Of a stretch of DNA of 64,000 bases, positions 24,546-36,203 are shown in pieces. Within the stretch, counting starts at the first letter, position 1; each line of letters starts with the position of its first letter. The notes under the pieces are model-generated. The model did no database searches. It had not been told where the DNA came from and worked only from the letters and a program-made list of their open reading frames with translations. The position numbers and the translations under genes were made by a program. This DNA is from Guadua angustifolia (taxonomy: Eukaryota > Streptophyta > Magnoliopsida > Poales > Poaceae): positions 372,001 through 436,000 of the forward strand of contig CM070503.1 of NCBI GenBank assembly GCA_036346375.1, written 5' to 3'.

Positions 24546-26801
24546 ATGGTGCACGGGAAGCTCGAGGTTCTTCTTGTCTGCGCCAAGGGCCTCGAGGACA
24601 CCGATTTCTTGAGTAAACCTTTCTTCTTCCTCCTCCTCCCCCTCCTCAGATCAAAGCTTTCTTCCTTTCTTGGTTGTTACTCTGCAAGTCGTACGCGTGT
24701 GATCTCTCTCTTCACCGCATCATTTTTTCACCGCTTAAGGTAGATCCACGAGCCAGATAGCATAAAACATCACAAATTTTGGTGCTTGTAGTGATCGAGA
24801 GTACATATGGCTGTTCACAGCATCTTGATCTCTCTAGCTCCGTAGTCAACAATTACTTGTTTTTTTATTCAGTTATTATCACATAGCCAAACAAACTTTG
24901 TCTCTGTTCATTCCTGTGAGCAAACAAAAAGACACGCGCACGCAAAAACTGAATTTGCATGTAAGGACTGTCCAGCAGAGGATGGAGGGGGGAGAACTTG
25001 GATCATCAAAAGCATAAGGGGGCGTTTGGTAGAGCTTCCAGTTCCTGCTTCTCCATGAGAAGCTGAGGAACCCTATCAAACGAGAAAAAATCAGTCAGCT
25101 TCACATAAGAATTTGAGGAAGTGATTCATATTTTTTAACTTGTGTCCTAGGAGCTAAAAAAATTTGCTCCCTATCTAATTCTCAACCTCCCAGTTACGAA
25201 TCTCCCATCAAGTTCGCAACTATTTACCCACCACTGCCATCACTTGTTCTCTTTTTTTTACAGCCCTACGAATGAACATCCTGGACAAAGGACTCACAAA
25301 TCAGTCGATGCTCGTTTGCTTGCTTCAAATATACACTCACATACAGCCGCACTTGTCTTGCTGCATATATACCACAGCCCTCGAGCGCAACACAATTATA
25401 CAGCTGACAAACAAACAAAAGCCTAAAGCTGACGAAGAAGTACGGGCACCAACTCTGCTGCTTCCATGGAAGAGATAAACTACTTCGTAAAATTTATACT
25501 GCATTAGCCTTTTTCAGCCAAGACGCATTCACACGATGTAACATTAGTTTAAACTGTCAGAGGTAATAAGGACAATTCCAACACAATCTTCTATTCAGGA
25601 ATCAATAGGTTTGCCAAACGATTTCTCAAATAGGAATCACTTCCACCAGAGAATCGATTCCATAGAGAATCAGAAGCTGGAGCTGGACAAATTAGGATCT
25701 GGAGCTCTGCCAAACAGGCCCTAAATCTGTCATGACAATTTGCTTTTGCTCTTCTCTGCCAATATAAATGAGTGAAACAGTGAAAGCATGTACAGTGCTT
25801 TGAGTTGTGACCCTTGTCAAACCATGGAAGCGTGCCGTTAAAAATTCTATCGGGGGACTCGGAAACTTTACTGCGGTCCTCCTTTTCAGATTCCTCATGC
25901 TAATCTAGTAGCGTATTGAAGACAAGTCTGTTTGCATTTTCTCAATCTTCATCGTTAGATTACTAAATCCTTATCTTTCTTCTATGCCATTCTGCACAAT
26001 TGATGATCAGATAACATGGACCCTTATGTGATCCTGACCTGCCGCACTCAGGAGCAGAAAAGCAGCGTTGCAAAAGGTATTCAGTCATCGACAATAATCG
26101 CTCTCATTGCATTGTATTAGCAACAGGGTGTAGTGCTATTTCTCGGGTGCATCAATTGATATGCGGTGGAACGGACGAGAATATGATCCAAACCTGATCT
26201 TCGATCTTGCTTTAACTGATTCAGGGGCGGGAAGCGAACCTGAATGGAATGAGAGCTTCGTTTTCACTGTCTCTGACGATATTCCGGAACTCAATGTCAA
26301 GATCATGGACAGTGATGCCCTTTCAGCTGACGATTTTGTTGGCGAAGCAACGTAAGTATCAAATACATACAATGAATGCTAGTAGTATACCACTGGAAGG
26401 GAGCTTTTGTAATATACAGAGTTATCTATATTCTGAGTTCTATGAGCTCCTGCAAAAGTTCATAATACCCATTTCTCTGAAGCTTCAACTGGTGATTTTT
26501 CGAGTCTATGTCTGACTGGCTTATAAAATTTCAGCATTCCCTTGGAGCCAGTGTTTCTGGAAGGAAGCCTTCCTCCTGCCGTCCACCGGGTCGTCAAAGA
26601 GGAGAAGTATTGTGGGGAGATCAAGCTTGCACTCACCTTCACTCCAGCAGCGGTAGTTTCTGTCGTTGGAAACATATCTAGTGTCATTGTCGTGCTATGG
26701 CCTTGTGTGAAATATAATGTTATGCTAATCTGCTGCTCACTCTTCTCTAGGAAACTCACCATTCGAACAACGAGGAAAAGGGCTACAGCAGCTGGAATTG
26801 A
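24546..26801 (+). CDS. Small C2-domain protein, elicitor-responsive protein 3-like
   Basis: Five exons, 24546-24612, 26011-26076, 26225-26351, 26535-26652 and 26751-26801, join to 142 aa. Nearly the whole protein is one C2 domain. It starts MVHGKLEVLLVCAKGLEDTD, continues NNMDPYVILTC and SEPEWNESFVF, and has the second calcium loop as MDSDALSADDF. The acidic residues in both loops needed for calcium binding are present. The short hydrophilic tail ends GYSSWN. Rice ERG1/ERG3 and the phloem 16-kDa proteins are of this type and bind membrane lipids in a calcium-dependent way. A physiological role cannot be read from the sequence. Intron 1 is 1.4 kb and carries a 704-bp Harbinger-type insertion. 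Confidence 0.87.
25018..25721. mobile_element. Non-autonomous Harbinger/Tourist-like element
   Basis: The ends GGGGGCGTTTGGTAGAGC and GCTCTGCCAAACAGGCCC are inverted repeats, flanked by TAA on both sides (25015-25017, 25722-25724). The element is 704 bp with no transposase frame. It sits in intron 1 of the C2 gene. Confidence 0.82.
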
Positions 26802-28187
26802 TCTACCTGGAACATGTGCATCAACAACAAGGATTGTGCTCAAGGACTAATATGCTAGACAACCTTATTTTGTATCGTCATGTCCTGAGAACTGAAATAC
26901 CCATTTATATGTATCCCAAGCCATTGACTTGGACTGCTTAAATACGCTATTTTGTGCACCCTGTGGAGCAACCCCTCCTGAATTTTTCTTCATTCAAAAC
27001 TAAGTTTGTATATAAGTACTTCTAGTTCATCGCTTCCTTTCTTCCACGACAGGACCGAATAACTCTACAAATGCATTGATGATACACTGATAAACATCCG
27101 ATATAGACATGCCTGCCTCAGCCTCAACGGAGAACTGTTTTCAACAAACCTCCTAGATGTTTATGCCATCTGTTACACTTTGATACCCTTTTTATACACA
27201 ACAGCTCTTATATCAGATTAGAATTTTATGAGATGTAGCATGAGCATGCGTGGTCTTAATAACAAAGAAGTTGAATATCGTAGAGGAAACCAAAACAATG
27301 ATGCTGAAGGCTGAAGCAGCTTTAAAAAATACTAGTTAAAAAGTTACCAATTTGTTTAAGTTTCGGTTGTTTGGCTTTTAAGTTGGAAAAAAAAACCCAA
27401 ACAAATAGGTCAACACTGTAGTCGCAACAATCCTCTAAATCCTATCCAAAGTATGTGATTGGCCACATGGCGTGGTGTGCAGTCATCGGCACTCACATCC
27501 TCTCTCTAGAATCCCGTGAATTTAGCTTTTAGCATATTTTTTGTATTTTCATATTTAACTAACAAAATTCTAAATATAATCTCTTTCTTGACTGCGGAAG
27601 GAGCGAAAAGTGACATATGTCATCTATCGTAGTATGAGACCACAACAAGGCAATCTGTCATAGTATGGGAGCATGGTAGATCCTCTGCTATAATAGAAGA
27701 GTGTGATAGATAAGCGAAAGGTGACCTATGTCATCTATCGTAGTATGAGATCATAACAAGACAATCTGTCATGGTATGGGAGCACAGTAAATCCTCTGCT
27801 ATGGTAGAAGAGTATGATAGATATTTACCATTGCATTCACGATGAGAAAAGAATCAGATTTATAATTTTATTTCAACGTAAAAAAAAGGCAAAGGAAAGA
27901 AAAACCCAAAGCTTCCGAAATCTCAGATCCCCGGGACTCGGGGAGAAGCTCTTGACTACGGGTTGGCCTCGCCTCCCGTCTCCCAAGCGCAAATCCCAAC
28001 ACCCGCGCATCGTCTTCCTCCTTCCTTCCTCGAAGCGAGGGGCGCATCTAGATCTGCGCCACGAAGCTGACTTTGCCAACCCACCACGCATCCCTCCTCC
28101 TCCACTCCGCGATCCCGGTGCTACTATACGAACGCGAGGAGCGCATCCCCTGGTAGCAGAGGCGGGAGCAGGAGCAGTGGGTTGGCG
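26802..28187. other. Intergenic, PMM leader at right end
   Basis: No gene is supported between the C2 gene and the phosphomannomutase start. The right part, 27890-28187, turns GC-rich and is probably promoter and 5' leader of the phosphomannomutase gene. Confidence 0.4.
27603..27824. repeat. Two-copy tandem repeat, 111-bp period
   Basis: GCGAAA at 27603 recurs at 27714 and the following ~110 bp match with scattered substitutions. Each unit has TGTCATCTATCGTAGTATGA followed by CAATCTGTCAT and ATCCTCTGCTAT. Confidence 0.85.
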
Positions 28188-30671
28188 ATGGCGGCGGCAG
28201 GGAAGAATGCGGGGGTCCTCGCGCTCTTCGACGTCGACGGCACCCTCACCGCGCCCCGCAAGGTTCCCTTGCCCGGATCCGTTTTTTCGTTGGTCATCTT
28301 TGTGACTCCCCCCGCGGCCGCGACTGAAATTTATTCTTCTCTTCTCTTGGGTAGGCGGTGACGCCGGAGATGCTCGAGTTCATGAAGCAGCTGAGCGAGG
28401 TGAGTGACAATGGCATCTCTTGTCCTTGTTCTCCTCCTTTTCATAGGATTCTAAAGGGGAATTACTATCTGGTTCTGATTTCCTGGTTATTTGGGAGCAG
28501 CATGTGACTGTCGGCGTGGTAGGTGGATCCGATCTGATCAAGATTTCTGAGCAGCTGGGCCAATCAGGTCTGGAACCTATACGCTCAATTTTGCAGTTTT
28601 GCACACGAAAGAGTTGACTTCGTTTTGAGACTACAAGTGAAACTGAACTAGCTTCTGTCTTCCTATACCATTTTATACTGTTTATGAACCCTGTAAGTAA
28701 TTCGGTTTTATCTTTCTTTCGCAGTTATAACTGATTATGATTATGTCTTCTCTGAAAACGGCCTGGTTGCGCACAAGAACGGCAAGCTCATTGGAACTCA
28801 AGTAAGTCTCTAGGCGCCCTGTGGATACTGTTTTAGCATGCGCACATATGGATAGTGTCTGAAATTTCATCTGGAGGTTATCAAGTTTCGGGGAGATGTT
28901 AGATAAAGATCCACAATTGAATTTGACGGTGTAATATAATGTTCTGTTTTGCGTTCTGCAGAGTTTGAAATCGTTTCTTGGAGATGATAAGCTTAAGGTG
29001 AGCCTATGTGTTGTCACATTCTTGTACTGTTTTCACTGATAAATTTTGAGGCCTTTCTAATGATCACATCTGTTCTTTGCAGGAAATTATTAACTTCGTT
29101 CTTCATTACATTGCTGACTTGGACATCCCAATTAAAAGGTCAATAAAAGACCCTGTACAAGAATTCCCATTGGCAGTAGCTCTTTACTGACCAAGTAACT
29201 GTTTGTTCAGGGGTACATTCATAGAATTCAGAAGTGGAATGCTTAATGTGTCGCCTATAGGGAGAAACTGTAGTCAAGAAGAACGTGATGAGTTTGAAAA
29301 GTATGATAAGGTACAAATTATCTTATAAAAGGCAGTAATGATTTATAATCAGAGGAGGAAATGGTTTATCATTCAAATGCCACAAAAAAGAAATGACTGA
29401 TTTTCTATAGGTACATAACATTCGGCCTAAAATGGTGTCAGTGCTTCGTGAAAAGTTTGCACACTTGAATCTGACATTTTCTATCGGAGGGCAGATTAGT
29501 TTTGATGTAAGTCCTGTAAACTCGTGCATGTTTACTGGAATACTAAGTTTGATATTTACTACCACGTCACTGAAATCCAGGTATTCCCACAAGGCTGGGA
29601 CAAAACCTACTGCTTGAGATATCTCGAGGAATTTCAAGAAATCCATTTCTTTGGGGACAAAACCTACAAGGTGAGATGTGTCTGCATTAATTATGCAGTG
29701 CTTCCAAGTAAAACAATTTCCTTCTCTTTGTCTGGGTAGTAACTTGTGAACACAGCATGATTGTGTACAACTGTACACAACATGATATTTAGTCATCTTT
29801 TCAAGTCACCGTGACATGTTTTTTATGCCATCTCATTTACTGGCTATCAACTTAATTATAATGTATCCAATGTTAATAATTCATCTGACTAGTACTTCTT
29901 TTCTATTCGATAGGGTGGGAATGATTATGAGATATTTGAATCTGACAGAACAGTTGGGCATACAGGTACGCTGATTGTACGGTAAAAACCACTATTCTCA
30001 CGCTCATAAATAAAAAGCACACAAAATGATTAGTTGTAGGTCAGTTGTGTTACTTGGTATGGTGATAGCTGATCTCTTCCTTGCTCAAGGGCAAGTGCAG
30101 TTTGGTCATTAACCTGCCACTTCTCTGAATTGTTGACAATAGAGATGTAATATTGCTGACAGAAACTACCTTTTCATCATCTTAGTAGTTGCATGACATT
30201 CCACTCTTTAATCATTTGGAGTAGCGTGTGTAAATTATATTATATATTTGTATACCTAGAAGCTAGAACTAATCATGTTGAACTCTGCACTGCATGCTGT
30301 AAAACAATGTCACACTTTCATAAGGTTTATATGCATCATGGAAGTTTTGTTCTGGAGAGTCACAAACATCATTTCTTGAATGAAGTATTGAATAAACGAT
30401 AAGGCATCAATACTTTTTTAGAAATACCACATGTTGTAATATGATTGAGCTGTGAATCATCTTACTAAATAAGCTCTTGCATGCATATACAATGGCCTTG
30501 GTTAGTCAGATACTCAGATTAAAATCGCTGTTAGGGTCAGGTTTAACTGAGTTTCACGTCATTGCTATGATTGCCATGCACTCCTCATGCTGAGTCAAAT
30601 CATTTATATATGCAGTTACCAGTCCCGATGACACAGCGCAGCAGTGCAGATCTCTTTTCATGTCGAAGTGA
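28188..30671 (+). CDS. PMM: Phosphomannomutase
   Basis: Eleven exons, beginning 28188-28262, 28355-28399 and 28501-28567 and ending 29914-29965 and 30616-30671, join in frame to 249 aa. The HAD-type nucleophile motif DVDGT is at residues 15-19. The protein follows the eukaryotic PMM pattern throughout, with VGGSDLIKISEQLG, SENGLVAHKNGK, FIEFRSGMLNVSPIGRNC, GGQISFDVFPQGWDKTYCL and GGNDYEIFESDRTVGHTV. PMM interconverts mannose-6-phosphate and mannose-1-phosphate in the cytosol, feeding GDP-mannose for ascorbate, N-glycans and GPI anchors. The length equals that of other plant PMMs (about 245-250 aa). The last intron is unusually long, about 650 bp, and the last exon is only 56 nt. All key residues are present. 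Confidence 0.94.
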
Positions 30672-31639
30672 TAACCATACTATTGCTCCATTTATTTATA
30701 TACTTCACATCCCTCAGACGTGTCTTAGTTTGAACTTCGAAATAATGTCTCAATAGATATCTTTTTGAATCCATTTATGCATTTTCCATGCCATTTTTTT
30801 TTGTCACCATTGCTGCTTCAAACAGAATGTACTGCTCTTCATTCCTAAAGTTCAGATTGTATGAATACATTTGGTGCAAATAAATGAGAGTTGCCTAGTT
30901 TTACCGTGCTGCCAACTATTATTCACGGTGGCAATGTCGGACTCCACCTTGTACAATGAGATGGATCTTTGCAGTTCTCTGCACACGGCTGTGATATAAA
31001 GGGGAAATTACGCATGTAATGTTTGATCGCCGTTGTTAGCTATTTTCTGCTAAGACACGTGCATGCAAGGCGTTAGCTGGCTCAAATTCAAATGCTTCGA
31101 TCTGGACCTGCAAGCCTGTGGTTTATACGGATAAGTGAAAAGTAATATTTTTCGAACCATTCTCTGAAATATGAAACTCCGAGGGATCCTTTTTACTCTC
31201 GTTGAATGCCATTTTCAACAGCCCAGGTTAAAACTCTCTATACACAGGTTTTCCTTGTAATAAGTTCTTTTAATATAGTTATTGCTTTATATAGGCTTTT
31301 CTTTTATTTCTAATTGTATAACTATATATAGTGGCCATTAATCTCATATTTATAATATGGTATAGATATGATTGTCTTCTGCTGCTACCGCCGGGAGGAG
31401 CAATCTCAGCCACGTATTTGGATCTGCTCCTGAAGCTTCACCTGTGACACAACGACCCTCGCGTCTTCTTCCCGGGACACGACCGTCTCCTTCCCATGCC
31501 CCCATTAGCTTCAGGACTGCTTAGCCGCACCGCCTCCATGCTGGCTTGCGCCTCTGTTTCGGCGCCTATGCGACGCTCCTTCATGCTGGCTCGCGCCACA
31601 CGGGTCGGGCCACCTTCGACGCCGGCCGTTTTTGGTGGC

Positions 31640-31775
31640 TAGAGCCAAACCGGAGAAGGACTGAGAAGCCAGAGATCTCTAAAAGCCTAAAAAGCCAGAG
31701 CCAAAAGCCGCCGAGCAGCTCAAGAGCCGGAGCCAGTGCCGAGGAGCTTCTCAGTCCTTCTCCGGTTTGGCTCTA
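31640..31775. repeat. Perfect 29-bp inverted repeat, 78-bp loop
   Basis: The arms at 31640-31668 and 31747-31775 are exact reverse complements; the left arm starts TAGAGCCAAACCGGAGAAGG. The phrase CGTTTTTGGTGGCT follows the right arm and also precedes the left arm as a direct repeat. Confidence 0.9.
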
Positions 31776-32301
31776 GTCGTTTTTGGTGGCTCGGCTTTTT
31801 GGCTCCTGCTCTCGGCTCCTTTTACCAGCTCGACTCTTTTTGTCAACTCGGTTTATTCTGTTGGCTTTGTCGTCGTTTTTTCTTTGACGACTCAGCTCCT
31901 TTGTCGGCTTTCCACCATCGGCTCGTTTATTCAAGAGTTTGATGCTACAACAATTATTTCAAGGACATGACTTTGGATATTTCCTATTTTAGTGTCAACT
32001 CTTCAAAATGCAATGCTATTGTATACGCCTTACATTTGAGGGGTGCTAAGGATATATATATTAGCTTATATAGACTCTCCATATATAGTTTTTTTAGCAT
32101 AGGTATTGTTTTATATAGATTTTTTTTTATTTTCGTTTGTATAACTATATATACTGGCTATTGATCTCATATTGAATATAAAAAGTACTATTTATAACAA
32201 AAACGCTGTGATATTTCTAGAAATAGACGGAAGGAAAATAGTACTAGTCTAAGAGTTTGTGAAACTTGGCAGCACCTTATAGAGCTGGAATAAGAATGTT
32301 A

Positions 32302-32562
32302 GGGCATGTACAGTAAAGACACCATTTAACTTGTAAACATCAACTTTATCCCATGTGAAAGAGTAAGAAAAGTGGAGAAAAAAAGGGTCACAACACGGGA
32401 AACAAGATAGATTATTTATGTATAAGTGAGAAGAGATAGTTATTACACAACATCTAGAGACGACATTTAGATATTGTTATTGTACAAACCGGTTTTATTG
32501 CTTACCTAGATGATATGAATGAGAAATAGAGTAAGTAGTGAACTTTGTTGTTATACTTGCTC
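32302..32562. mobile_element. Tourist-like MITE
   Basis: The left end GGGCATGTACAGTAAAG and the complement of the right end, GAGCAAGTATAACAACAAAG, are similar. TTA flanks both sides (32299-32301, 32563-32565). The length of about 261 bp fits. Confidence 0.65.
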
Positions 32563-33153
32563 TTAAGAGCAAAGAGTGCTAGAAACTTTATTGAAAATTC
32601 AGGATTTCGTTGTAAACTTTTTAGAAGAAAAAAAACGAGGTAACTGATGAATTAAGTTCTGTACAAAGAATACCGACAAAGAGTACATAAAGGTCACCTA
32701 TTTAAAATCAGTAAATTTAGCAAGCGAACAATGCACTCATCTCTTGATAAAAACTGAACCGCATACTTCACAAATAGCATGGCGAACATTTCAGAAAATA
32801 ATATACGAACTAGCAAGGCATATCCATTGCTTTACCTTAGCACATCGAGAAAACATTATCTTGAATTTTCTAAACTAAAGTTGTCACCAGTAGGCATCAC
32901 AACCAACCATGCAAAGATGCCATATAATACAGGTAAACATTAGAATTACTGACATTGTTTTCCTTTTGCAGGCCAACTCAACAACCCCAGTCGAAGTACT
33001 TAACTAAGCAAATGATGTTAGGAACTTAAGATGTGGTTTTCCACAAGGGAAAAGCATAATATATTTCCTCACCAAAAAAAAAACTGAAGAGTATATCCTA
33101 AAAGGTGGATTCTGCCATTAGATCAAACCATAAATGGCCTGAAGCACATGATG

Positions 33154-36100
33154 TTAGACAATTGAACGACTTTTCTGGCAGCCTCCTGATTGCGCCAAAT
33201 GAACTTTTGAACAAGCTTGAGAAGGATTCATCGTAGTGACATCTTTCTTGGCGACAACATTGGGCTCGAATCCAGGTGGACCAGACCAACCAACTGACTG
33301 AGAATGATTAATCGTGGCGGCATCTTTCTTGGCGACAACATGATTCTCAGCTCGAGAAGGATTCATCACAGTGGCGTCTTTCTTGGCGGCAGCATGAGGC
33401 TCGAAGCCAGGTGGACCAGCCCAACCTACTGACAGCGGCTGAGAACAGTCGACAACACGGCTAGACACAGAAGAGCCATCTTTCTCAGCAACCGAACTGA
33501 CTGATTTAGATCCAGGCAAGCCTTCCTGCTGAGATGTTTGAGCAGCAGCATCATCAGTTGCAGATGCAGTGCCTTGTCCCTGGCCCTCAGCTGATGTGGT
33601 GTATGCGGATTCAGCATAATAGTACGGCCAATATGATGTCGGTATTCCAATAGCCATCCTTGAGGGGTCAGGGGATGTGAAGTGGGAGTAGAAATGAGCC
33701 ATGTGGCTGCTCATAGCACTCGGTTTAACACCAGCTACTCTAACCTCCAATATATGCCCCCCCAGTGGGAAACCATTCATGTGAGTGATTGCCACAGCAG
33801 CAGAGTAAGGATCAGCAAATTTGACAAATCCAAATCCCTTGCTCACGCCAGTGTATCTATCAACAACTACTTTCGCTTGAGTGATTTGGCCACACGGCAG
33901 AAAAATTTCAATCAGTTTTTCAGTGGTAACAGAGTACGGGAGGTGGCAGACGTATAGGTTGGTCATGTCAATTTGTCTCTGGTCATTGCCAGTCATCTGT
34001 AGTGTTGGAGCATTTGTGGCTGCATCAGATTCTGCAGGGAGACCTGCTACTCTCACAAACAGGGTGCTTCCTCCAATCTGGCAACCATCCATATGATCAA
34101 TTGCGGCAGCAGCAGACGATGGATTGTCATACCTAACCATGCCATACCCATGATATTTAAACAATCTAGCTTGAACAATTCGTCCAAATGGGCAGAAAAG
34201 CTCGACGAGCTGATCACCAGTTACAGTTGATGGAACCTGCCGACATACACATTGGCCATGTCAATTTCTTTCATGGGCTTGCGAACTGACTGCGATAAAG
34301 CATGATATGCTGCATTGGTTGGACAAGGCTCTGATTTCTTGACTACTAGCCTCTTTCCTTCAATCAGGTATCCATCCATGTGTTCGACTGCCGTGATTGC
34401 TGAGGACACATCTGCATACGATACTAGACCATACTCCAGATTCATCAGGACTCTGCTGATCTGACCAAAGGGCATGAAAAGGTTAACCAGCTTATCAGCG
34501 GTCATGGAACATGGGAGGTTAGCGATGTACAATCTGGACTTGTTGATTTCTGGAGAGGGCTTTGTTATTGAATGTGGTGAGTGCTGTACAGCTGAGCTGG
34601 ATGCTGATGGGGAAAGGCCCGCAACTCTGACTATTATCGTTTCCCCTTCAATCAGTGCCCCATCCATTAATGCAATAGCCTCAGCAGCAGATTGAGAATC
34701 AGCAAATTTGACAAAGCCATATCCTCTACCTGAATTACTGGCTTGGTCTGCTATCACTCTTGCATGGGTGATCTTACCAAATGGCAGGAAAAGCTCAACC
34801 AACTTATTGGTGTCGATGGACGAGGGAATGTTACAAACATCTAGATTAGCCATGTCGATCTCCTTAATGGTTCTGGTATTGGTATGTGATTCCACAGCTG
34901 AATTTGACGGTGTTGGAGTTAAGCCTGATACTCTAACCTCTATCCTTTTTCCCTCAACCAGACGTCCATTCAAATGAATGACAGCCTCAGCTGCATGGTG
35001 AGAATCAGTGTACTTCACAAAGCCATATCCTTTACTTAAACCTGTGGTGCAATCCCTGATCACCTTTGCACTGGTTACTTCCCCAAAAGGTAGAAAAAGT
35101 TTAAGCAGTTTTTCTGAGTTCATGGACAAGGAAAGGTTGCAGGCATGCAAGTTAGTCGTGTCGATTTCCTTTGAGGGTTGACTATCAGATTTTGACACAA
35201 CATGAATAGATGAATTGGATCCTGATGGTGGAACACCAGCTATTCTGACCTCTAGTTTTCTTCCCTCAACCAGGCGCCCATTCATGCGTTTAATAGCTTC
35301 AGCAGCACAGTTAGGATCAGCATACTTCACAAAGCCATATCCCTTGCTAAAACCAGTGAAACAGTCATCCATAACTCTTGATCTAACAATTCGTCCAAAA
35401 GGTAGAAATAGCTCGATGAGCTTGTGAGAAGCCACAGAAGCAGGCAGGTTACCCACATATAGATTAGTGTTGTCCACTTCTTTCAGCTTGCCACCATCCT
35501 GAGGCAAGGAAAGCGTGTGCTCTTGTCTCTTACACAGGTGCTTGTCCTGGTCATCAAACTGAGCTTTCCTTTTCTCCAACTTAGCAGCAGCAAAACTTTC
35601 AGTGCTGTATGTGTAACAAGATACATCAGCAGCAAACTTGACAGAAAATCGTTTTTTGAACGGTTTAATTTCCATTTCATCGGTCACCAGTACCTCCTTT
35701 TGCTTATTGCTGCTACCAATTCTCAGCGCCCGTTTCGGCTCTTGCTTATTTTGTTCTTTCTTGAAAGCCTGCACAGCACTGGACTTCTTCTCAACAAACT
35801 CCTCCTCATGAGCCACCAGATCATCACAAGGCTTCACTTCATAGAGTTGCTTCCTACAAGTATTGCGAGCGTTACGCGCCATATCGATGAAAGGCTCTGC
35901 ATGAAATGAGTCCTCGCCACTGCCTTCCTCATTACAAAGCTCTACTTCAAAAGGTTCCTCATCGCTGGCGTCCTCATTTTCAGGCAGAGTAGCGCCATAG
36001 CAAGGTTCCTCTTTACTAGCCTCCTCTTTTGGTACTGGATCATCACAGGGTTCCAAATCTTGTGGGTCATCATCTTCATTATAGAATTCACGCTCATACG

Positions 36101-36203
36101 GCTCTTCTTCCTCACTGCCTTCCTCATATCCAGCAGCAGCAGCACTCATGTCGTCACTGCCATCGTCCTTCACCCGATCAGCCAGGTCACTTTTCCATGG
36201 CAT
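33154..36203 (-). CDS. Six-RRM protein, interrupted by one frameshift
   Basis: One long intronless coding stretch encodes 660 residues to 34221, then continues in another frame to 33154; with one extra base it would be 1016 aa. I chose MPWKSDL at 36203 because an intron acceptor (GAACCAG) lies 14 bp upstream. Residues 1-110 are acidic, with repeated EEP-type motifs. Residues 160-240 are basic. RRMs lie at about 246-323, 350-427, 452-529, 556-623, 650-720 and 748-824. RRMs 1-3 and 6 have canonical RNP1 (KGYGFVKY type); RRMs 4 and 5 lack the loop before it. The C-terminus has repeats with GPPGFEP and AKKDA. Each RRM resembles the single RRM of plant splicing factor SF1, as I remember it. A role in RNA processing is inference. 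The frame breaks inside RNP2 of RRM5. Confidence 0.8.

Larger units (their letters stand above)
30672..33153. other. Intergenic with short direct and inverted repeats
   Basis: No gene is supported. Two similar ~85-bp stretches at about 31275-31365 and 32100-32180, sharing GTATAACTATATATA and the phrase ATCTCATATT, bracket a GC-richer core. The core holds a perfect inverted repeat (31640-31775). A MITE lies at 32302-32562. The ORFs in the core are low-complexity and not believed. Confidence 0.5.

Noticed and set aside
34221..34256. Mini-intron to explain the six-RRM frame break
   Set aside because: A GT-AG pair would give only about 25 nt, and splicing it does not restore the RRM5 frame.
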